Part shown: one piece after another, positions 6,689 through 11,757 of the stretch
How positions within the stretch are numbered: the first letter of the stretch is position 1
How the letters are laid out: every line of letters starts with the position of its first letter
Origin: DATFXF01 sp035258565
GTDB taxonomy: Bacteria; Acidobacteriota; Terriglobia; Acidiferrales; UBA7541
Direction of reading: 5' to 3'
Assembly: GCA_035258565.1 (NCBI GenBank)
Contig: DATFXF010000037.1
Span: forward strand, 1-11,757
Length of the DNA stretch: 11,757 nt
Made by a program: the position numbers and the translations under genes
The notes under the pieces: generated by a model
What the model saw: only the letters and a program-made list of their open reading frames with translations
Told to the model about the DNA's origin: nothing
The model's database searches: none

Positions 6689-7585
6689 ATGTACCCTCGA
6701 GCATTCCACTACCATCGCGCAAGATCGTTGGGGCAGGCTTCCTCCCTGCTGGTGGAGTTGGGCGAGGAAGCGAAAGTACTGGCTGGGGGCCAGAGCCTGA
6801 TCCCGCTCATGAAACTTCGGCTGGCCAGCCCCGGCCACCTGGTGGATCTGAATTTTGTGCCCGGACTTTCTTATGTCAAGCAAGAGGGCAGCGAGATTCG
6901 ATGTGGTGCGCTGACGCGGCATGCAGAGATCGAATCCTCCCCCGTGGCCCAGCAGATTCCGATTCTCCACGACTGCGCTTCGGGCATTGCCGACGTGCAA
7001 GTCCGCAACCGGGGAACCCTGGTCGGCTCGCTGGCTGAGGCCGACCCGAGTGGCGACTGGGCACCGGTCCTGCTTACTCTTTCCGCCGCGGTTCGCTGCG
7101 TAGGGCCGAAGGGCGAACGCACCATCCCGCTTTCCAAGTTTATTGAGGACGCCTACACGACGGCGCTCGGTCCGGCGGAGCTGGTGAGCGAGGTCGTGTT
7201 CCCGACCCCTCCGAAGAATAGCGGCGGGGCCTACCTGGCGTTCAAGCGCTGCGCCCCGGTGTATGCCACGGCCAGCGTGGCTGTGCACTTGACCGTGGAG
7301 GACAAGGACATCTGCACGGATGCGCAGATTGTGCTGGGAGCCGTGGGACTCACCGCGATTCGCGCCACCGAGGCTGAAGCAGGCCTGCGGGGACGCGCAT
7401 GCACAAAGAAATCCATCGAGGCAGCTCGAGAGGCAGCGCGCGCGGCTGCCGAGCCGCAATCGGACCGGCGAGGCTCCCAAGAGTACAAGCGTGCGCTGGT
7501 GGGCGTATTGGTGGAGCGGGCGATCGGGATAGCCCTCGAGCGCAGCCGCGGGAAGCGCGTGGAGGCGAGTCACCTCTATGTCTGA
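6689..7585 (+). CDS. Molybdenum hydroxylase FAD-binding (medium) subunit, CoxM/CutM type
   Basis: This 298-residue subunit has the vanillyl-alcohol-oxidase type FAD fold of CO dehydrogenase/xanthine dehydrogenase medium chains, followed by the usual C-terminal CO-dehydrogenase flavoprotein domain (about residues 180-290). In the complex it takes electrons from the iron-sulphur subunit and passes them to the final acceptor. FAD motifs are AGGQS at 32-36 and, after an RNRG turn, TLVGSLAEADPSGDW at 110-124. The second motif normally reads T-I-G-G-S/N; here the first of the two glycines is V112. It opens a tightly packed operon and overlaps the next gene by eight bases. The start at 6689 gives MYPRAFHYHRA, a normal N-terminus for the family (x-F-x-Y-x-x-P/A-x-S-L). 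Complete and of normal length. Confidence 0.92.
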   Translation: MYPRAFHYHRARSLGQASSLLVELGEEAKVLAGGQSLIPLMKLRLASPGHLVDLNFVPGLSYVKQEGSEIRCGALTRHAEIESSPVAQQIPILHDCASGIADVQVRNRGTLVGSLAEADPSGDWAPVLLTLSAAVRCVGPKGERTIPLSKFIEDAYTTALGPAELVSEVVFPTPPKNSGGAYLAFKRCAPVYATASVAVHLTVEDKDICTDAQIVLGAVGLTAIRATEAEAGLRGRACTKKSIEAAREAARAAAEPQSDRRGSQEYKRALVGVLVERAIGIALERSRGKRVEASHLYV

Positions 7586-8063
7586 AACAATCGAACGCGT
7601 GCCCATTCGCGTGACCGTGAACGGGAAGAGCTACCCGCGCGAAGTGGAACCTCGGCTGCTGCTGGTGGACTTTCTCCGGGAAGAGCTCGACCTGACCGGC
7701 ACGCACATCGGCTGCGATACGTCCTACTGCGGTGCATGTACGGTCCTGCTGAACGGAGCGAGTGTAAAATCCTGCACTGTCTTTGCCGTGCAGGCTGATC
7801 AGGGTGAGGTACTGACGGTCGAGGGCCTCGAGCAGGACGGCCACTTGCATCCGCTCCAGCAGGCCTTCGCCGATCACTACGGGCTGCAATGTGGCTACTG
7901 CACCCCAGGCCTGCTGCTCTCGGCCTATCATCTCCTGGCCAGGAACCCGCACCCGACCGAGCCACAGATCCGCAAAGCGATTGCCGGGAACACCTGCCGC
8001 TGCACGGGCTACCAGAATATCCTGAAAGCGATTCAAGCCGCCGCTCAAAGCATGGGGAAATAA
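7578..8063 (+). CDS. Molybdenum hydroxylase [2Fe-2S] (small) subunit, CoxS/CutS type
   Basis: This 161-residue electron-transfer subunit carries two [2Fe-2S] clusters that link the molybdenum site to FAD. The N-terminal plant-ferredoxin-like cluster uses C46, C51, C54 (GCDTSYCGACTVLLNG) and C66. The C-terminal helical domain cluster uses C105, C108 (QCGYCTPG) and C140, C142 (NTCRCTGY); Q104 before the CGYC motif is the residue that normally contacts the molybdopterin cytosine cofactor. All eight ligands are present, so the subunit should be functional. Its ATG lies inside the last codons of the FAD subunit gene (eight-base overlap, different frame), with GGAGG at 7561-7565 as a somewhat distant ribosome binding site. 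The next gene starts six bases after its TAA. Confidence 0.95.
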   Translation: MSETIERVPIRVTVNGKSYPREVEPRLLLVDFLREELDLTGTHIGCDTSYCGACTVLLNGASVKSCTVFAVQADQGEVLTVEGLEQDGHLHPLQQAFADHYGLQCGYCTPGLLLSAYHLLARNPHPTEPQIRKAIAGNTCRCTGYQNILKAIQAAAQSMGK

Positions 8064-8069
8064 ACAAGA

Positions 8070-8510
8070 ATGAGCATCACCTTTGGAGGTGAATTCCGAG
8101 TCCACCGAAAGCGGGACGAGGTCTACCATTTTCTGATCGACCCGGATCGCTTTGCACCTTTGCTGCCCGATTTCGAGCGTTTGACGGTCGCGGACGAGGG
8201 CCACTCGACCGTGCATGTAAAGGTGGGGATTGCACATATCCGGGGCACGGCGAGGGTCCATCTCCAGTTGGTCGAAGCGGAGGCCCCCCGGCGTGCGCTC
8301 TATCAAGGGAAAGGAAGTGTTCCCGGGGGCTCGGTGAATTTCACCGCCGCGTTCGACCTCGAAGACGATGGCGCGGGAACGCTCGTGACCTGGAAAGGCG
8401 AAGCGCAACTGTTCGGAGGGATCATTTCAGTTGCCGGGGGGCTGCTTGAGCCGCTGGCCAAGAAGAACGTTCAGAAGTTGATCGCGGGATTGCAAGAGGC
8501 ACTCGCGTAA
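8070..8510 (+). CDS. coxG: CoxG-family SRPBCC protein
   Basis: This 146-residue protein is of the CoxG family (SRPBCC/START-like helix-grip fold). Typical features are the N-terminal GGEFRVHRKRDEVYHFLIDP (strand, then a helix with D-x-V-(W/Y)-x-x-L), LLPDFERLTV, RGTARVHLQL, then GSVNFTAAFDLED and a strand with TWKGEAQLFGG. The C-terminal helix (GGLLEPLAKKNVQKLIAGLQ) is amphipathic. In aerobic CO dehydrogenase systems CoxG has been linked to membrane association of the enzyme and to quinone delivery; this copy consists of the domain alone and lacks a C-terminal membrane tail. By analogy it may dock the hydroxylase at the membrane or carry its electron acceptor. Its place between the small and large subunit genes argues for an intimate role in the complex. 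Confidence 0.88.
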   Translation: MSITFGGEFRVHRKRDEVYHFLIDPDRFAPLLPDFERLTVADEGHSTVHVKVGIAHIRGTARVHLQLVEAEAPRRALYQGKGSVPGGSVNFTAAFDLEDDGAGTLVTWKGEAQLFGGIISVAGGLLEPLAKKNVQKLIAGLQEALA

Positions 8511-8527
8511 TCCGCCCAAAGGCACCT

Positions 8528-11041
8528 ATGGGGAAAAGGAGATCGGGCGTGAGGAGAAGGGGCCAGGAAGGCAACCGTGCCTCCGAACACTGGGTCGGCC
8601 AGTCTGTGCCCCCGAGGGAAGCGGCTCGACTGATCCGCGGGCAGGGCAAATTCACCGACGACTTCAAGATGCAGGGGATCTTGTACCTATGGCTGGCACG
8701 CAGCCCCTATGCCCACGCAAGAATCGAGGCCATTGACGTAACGGCGGCGAAGGAAGCACCGGGTGTGGTGGCGGTACTCACCGGTCGCGAGGTGGCCCAG
8801 CAGGTGAAGCCCTTCATCGAACTTGGGCCGGGTGCTGGCTCCAAGATTGTGGACTACCCCATGGCGGTAGAGAAGGTGCGCTTCCAAGGTGAGCCGGTCG
8901 CCGGGGTCGTGGCCGAGTCCCGGATGGCAGCTGAAGACGCGGCCGAACTGGTTAAGGTCGACTACCAGATGCTTGAGCCGGTTCTCGACGCCGACACCGC
9001 TCTGGCCAACCGCAGCCTGCTTCACGAGGCCGCGGGCACGAATTGCATCTGGCAAGATGTTTTCGAGTACGGCAACGTCGAGAAGGCGTTTGACAAGGCT
9101 GCCTACATCGTCGAGATCGACCGGCTGCATTTCCATCGTTTCTCGAGCACGCCGCTCGAGAACAACGTGGTGATCGGCCGCTGGGACCTAAAGGACAACC
9201 GCATCAATTTCTGGTGCAACAACTCATTTCCCGCCTTCGCCATCCTGTTTCTCGCGCCCTCACTCGGCGTTCGCATCGACCAGATCCGAGTCCAGACGCA
9301 CGACATCGGGGGAAGTTTCGGGATCAAGATTACGAACTATCCCTATATGGCCCTATGCGCGCTGGCCTCCCGCAAGGTGGGCGGCCGTCCGGTCAAGTGG
9401 ACGGAGACACGTTCCGAGCACATGACCGCCAGCGCCCACGGCAACGAAAGGACGTTTTTGGACACGCGCGTGGCGCTCGACAAGAACGGTTCGATTACCG
9501 CCATCACCTCGCGCCACATCGATGACTGCGGCGCCTATCCTCGCTATGAGCCGCTCGGTTGCGTGATCTGGTCCCAAGTCCTGCCCGGCCCCTATCGCTT
9601 CAAAAACGCGCGATTCCATTTCAGCCAAGTGGTCACCAACAAATGCCCGGTGGGGCCGAACCGCGGCTATTCGCGGATGCAGCACCTGTGGTTCCTCGAG
9701 CGCGTGCTGGACATCTCGGGGCACGAGCTTGGTCTTGCCGCTGACGAGATGCGGAGGCGAAACTACATCCGCGCCGAGGAGTTCCCCTACACGACCCCGA
9801 ACGGCTGCATTTACGATTCCGGCGATTACGCCAAGATGCTGGACATGGCCCAGAAGTGCATCGGCTGGGAGAAGTGGCAGAAGAGAAAGCGCCAGATGCG
9901 CCAGGAAGGACGTCTGGTGGGTATCGGGGTCGGGACTACGCTCGACTCTGGTACGAATAACTTCGGGCAATCGCGCATTATCAACCCGGAGGCGCCATTT
10001 TCGGGCCAGTCGGAGGTGGCCACCGTCAAGCTGGACATTGATGGCAACCTCGTGGTCAGCATCGGCTCGGTGCCGCAAGGGCAAGGCCACGAGACGACCG
10101 CCGCACAAGTCGTCGCCGATGTCTTCCAAGTGCCTCCGGACCTGGTCACCGTTCGGCCGGGGTTTGACACCGAGCGCAACTGCCATACCGGCCATTCGGG
10201 AACCTATGCCAGCCAGTTTGCGGTTACCGGGCTCTCCGCAGTTCACGGTGCCGCGCAGAAGCTCCGAGCGGAGATGAAACAGCTGGCCGCCTTCGCACTC
10301 GACGCGCGTGAGGACCGGCTCGAGTTCGGCATGGGGGAGCAGGGGCCGGAGGTGCGCGTCAAAGGAATGAAAAAAGCGGTTCCTTACTGGCGCCTCGCCA
10401 ATCTCGTGAATGTCAACAATGCGGAACTCCCCAAAGACCTGGAGGTCACCCTCAACTGCCGCTACATCTACCGGCCGCCGTTCGAGGTGCCGGACATCAA
10501 GCGGAAGTACGGGAATCTGACGCTCACCTATGCCGCCCAGTTGCATATTGCTGTCGTCGAGGTTGACCGGCAGACAAACCAGCCCAAGATCCTGGCCTAT
10601 GCGGCGGTGGACGACTGCGGGCGAGTGATCAACCCCACCATTGTCGAGGGCCAAGTGCACGGGGCCACGGCCCACGGAATCGGAGCGGCTCTGATGGAGA
10701 GCTGCGTGTATGACCCGGCCGGCAACATGCTCACCGCCACCTTCAGCGACTATACTCCCATCACCGCCCTGAACATGCCCGCCATCCTCTACGGCCACCT
10801 GGAGAGCCCTTCCCCGTTCACCTACAACGGTGCCAAAGGCATGGGCGAGGGTGGAGCAGCTCCGCTGCACACCATCAGCGCGGCACTTCAGGATGCTCTC
10901 TATTCGAGCGGAATTATCATCACCGACTCGCACAACGACGCGGACAGCATCTTCCAGGCCATGGAACGCGCGTCGACAGGTCCGCGAGATGAGACCGTGA
11001 AGGTCCTGCGGCGGCTCCCGGCGCGAGTGGCGGCCCGGTGA
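8528..11041 (+). CDS. Molybdenum hydroxylase large (molybdopterin-binding) subunit, CoxL/XdhB type
   Basis: This 837-residue catalytic subunit hydroxylates its substrate with water-derived oxygen at a Mo-MCD centre. The a/b-hammerhead domain is at about 30-150 (GQGKFTDDF, then LARSPYAHARI). Cofactor motifs follow: DIGGSFGIK at 259-267 (family GGGFG) and PQGQGHET from 516. The base Glu is E774 in GMGEGG (772 to 776). The active-site loop at 377-383 is PNRGYSR, whereas Mo-Cu CO dehydrogenase has a Cys-containing VAYRCSFR loop. It is therefore not a CO dehydrogenase of the copper type and probably oxidises an N-heterocycle, aldehyde or similar compound. The N-terminus before residue 18 is basic (MGKRRSGVRRR) and not a Tat signal. 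A GTG at 8549, with AAGGAG seven bases upstream, is a credible alternative start that removes seven residues. Slightly longer than the usual 770-810 residues. Confidence 0.93.
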   Translation: MGKRRSGVRRRGQEGNRASEHWVGQSVPPREAARLIRGQGKFTDDFKMQGILYLWLARSPYAHARIEAIDVTAAKEAPGVVAVLTGREVAQQVKPFIELGPGAGSKIVDYPMAVEKVRFQGEPVAGVVAESRMAAEDAAELVKVDYQMLEPVLDADTALANRSLLHEAAGTNCIWQDVFEYGNVEKAFDKAAYIVEIDRLHFHRFSSTPLENNVVIGRWDLKDNRINFWCNNSFPAFAILFLAPSLGVRIDQIRVQTHDIGGSFGIKITNYPYMALCALASRKVGGRPVKWTETRSEHMTASAHGNERTFLDTRVALDKNGSITAITSRHIDDCGAYPRYEPLGCVIWSQVLPGPYRFKNARFHFSQVVTNKCPVGPNRGYSRMQHLWFLERVLDISGHELGLAADEMRRRNYIRAEEFPYTTPNGCIYDSGDYAKMLDMAQKCIGWEKWQKRKRQMRQEGRLVGIGVGTTLDSGTNNFGQSRIINPEAPFSGQSEVATVKLDIDGNLVVSIGSVPQGQGHETTAAQVVADVFQVPPDLVTVRPGFDTERNCHTGHSGTYASQFAVTGLSAVHGAAQKLRAEMKQLAAFALDAREDRLEFGMGEQGPEVRVKGMKKAVPYWRLANLVNVNNAELPKDLEVTLNCRYIYRPPFEVPDIKRKYGNLTLTYAAQLHIAVVEVDRQTNQPKILAYAAVDDCGRVINPTIVEGQVHGATAHGIGAALMESCVYDPAGNMLTATFSDYTPITALNMPAILYGHLESPSPFTYNGAKGMGEGGAAPLHTISAALQDALYSSGIIITDSHNDADSIFQAMERASTGPRDETVKVLRRLPARVAAR

Positions 11042-11058
11042 CGGGGACCGGCCAGCCT

Positions 11059-11757
11059 ATGGCCAAGCGCGTCTGCATCATCGGTTGCGGGGCCATCGGG
11101 AGCCTCTATGCCGCCCACCTCGCGCGCGTGGCCGACGTGTACGCCTTTGTGCGCCGACCCGAGCATGCCCAGGCCCTGAACGAGCAAGGGTTGAGGGTTT
11201 CGGGCAAGCGCGAGTTCACTGCCCGAGTCCGGGGTGCAACCGACGCCGGCAAGCTGCCCAAGTTTGATCTCGGCATTGTCTCGACCAAAGCCACGCAGAC
11301 CGCGGCCGCCATCCGTCCGGTTGCGCACCTGTTTCAGGAGGGGGCGGTGCTCTCGGCCCAAAACGGTTTGGGCTGCGAGGAGGTGATTGCCGAGGAGACC
11401 GGCGGCTACGTCATTCGAGGGACCACGTTCATGAGCGGCTCGCGCCACAGCGACACCCACGTGCAGCTCGAACTGGACACGGCCACCTGGCTCGGGCCCT
11501 TCGAGCCCACGCACACGCCTTTTCGACTCGTCCAGGAGGCAGCCGAGTTGATCGTGGCCGGTGGCCTGAAGGCAGAAGCGCTCGAGGACGCACGGCCGGC
11601 GCAGTGGTCGAAGTTGATCTTCAATGCCGCGGTCAACTCCGTGGCCGCGCTGACCGAGCTGCCGCACTGCTCGCTGTTTGCGGACGAGGACGAGTTTGCC
11701 GACCTGGGCCGGTTGCTCCACGACCTGATCGATGAGGGCAAGAAGGTAGCGGCGGGG
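11059..11757 (+). CDS. Ketopantoate reductase (PanE/ApbA) family protein, 3' end beyond window
   Basis: The first 233 codons of an open frame run without a stop to the window edge; family members are about 300-330 residues, so roughly a quarter is missing. An N-terminal Rossmann domain begins KRVCIIGCGAIGSLYAAHLA (G-x-G-x-x-G, NADPH binding). Other family features are STKATQT, SAQNGLGCEE with N102, and the catalytic-lysine segment WSKLIFNAAVNSVAAL with K185 and N189/N193, matching the W-x-K-L-x-x-N-x-x-x-N pattern of PanE. The archetype reduces 2-dehydropantoate to pantoate with NADPH; relatives act on other 2-oxo acids. It begins 17 bases after the large subunit stop, so it probably shares that operon and may act on the hydroxylase pathway rather than in pantothenate synthesis. 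No pan gene is visible. The family is firm and the substrate is open. Confidence 0.88.
   Translation, partial: MAKRVCIIGCGAIGSLYAAHLARVADVYAFVRRPEHAQALNEQGLRVSGKREFTARVRGATDAGKLPKFDLGIVSTKATQTAAAIRPVAHLFQEGAVLSAQNGLGCEEVIAEETGGYVIRGTTFMSGSRHSDTHVQLELDTATWLGPFEPTHTPFRLVQEAAELIVAGGLKAEALEDARPAQWSKLIFNAAVNSVAALTELPHCSLFADEDEFADLGRLLHDLIDEGKKVAAG

Noticed and set aside
9353..10933. Long minus-strand open frame (526 codons) opposite the large subunit gene
   Set aside because: It is the mirror of a well-supported coding frame in G+C-rich DNA. Its translation is rich in His/Arg/Gly/Val with no recognisable motif and no ribosome binding site that fits.
6689..11041. Aerobic CO dehydrogenase (coxMSL)
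   Set aside because: Subunit families match, but the large subunit has no VAYRCSFR loop and no copper-ligand Cys there, and no coxD/E/F genes are seen, so CO as substrate is not supported.

Overview
The window is a GC-rich (by eye a little over 60 percent G+C), densely packed piece of a bacterial chromosome. I see no insertion sequence, phage gene, CRISPR array, tRNA or rRNA. The outer-membrane type OmpA protein with a long Ala/Glu/Arg linker indicates a Gram-negative cell envelope. The mix of genes is what I would expect from a soil or sediment heterotroph, possibly Acidobacteriota; that placement is inference from gene style and not from a marker gene.

Left part (1-5861, all + strand). The 3' end of a cyclopropane-fatty-acyl-phospholipid synthase type gene (1-186) is followed by a 171-base leader with a clear hairpin, then an OmpA-family lipid/peptidoglycan-envelope protein (358-1974) with a 42-base tandem repeat in its linker. 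Next comes an APC-superfamily amino acid permease (2059-3477) whose stop overlaps the start of a fold-type I PLP aminotransferase (3474-4589), which looks like an uptake-plus-transamination pair. A multi-pass membrane protein of the DUF5009/NagX family, related to heparan-alpha-glucosaminide N-acetyltransferase, closes this group (4644-5861).

Middle (5862-6688). A single minus-strand YceI-family gene (5909-6439) converges on the membrane protein gene. The 249 bases between its start and the next gene are a divergent intergenic region that must carry promoters for both sides. I could not identify a convincing sigma-70 promoter or operator there.

Right part (6689 to the end, + strand). This is a tight operon of a molybdenum hydroxylase of the xanthine dehydrogenase/CO dehydrogenase superfamily: FAD subunit, [2Fe-2S] subunit, a CoxG-family SRPBCC protein, and the large molybdopterin subunit, followed after 17 bases by a ketopantoate-reductase (PanE/ApbA) family gene cut by the window edge. 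The large subunit keeps the molybdenum-cofactor motifs and the catalytic Glu (GEGG). It lacks the Cys-containing loop of true Mo-Cu CO dehydrogenase and has PNRGYSR there instead, so it should hydroxylate an organic substrate that I cannot name.

The molybdenum hydroxylase with CoxG and a ketopantoate-reductase-like partner is the most interesting part. It is best described as an uncharacterised catabolic or redox operon of known families, and not as a new class of system.
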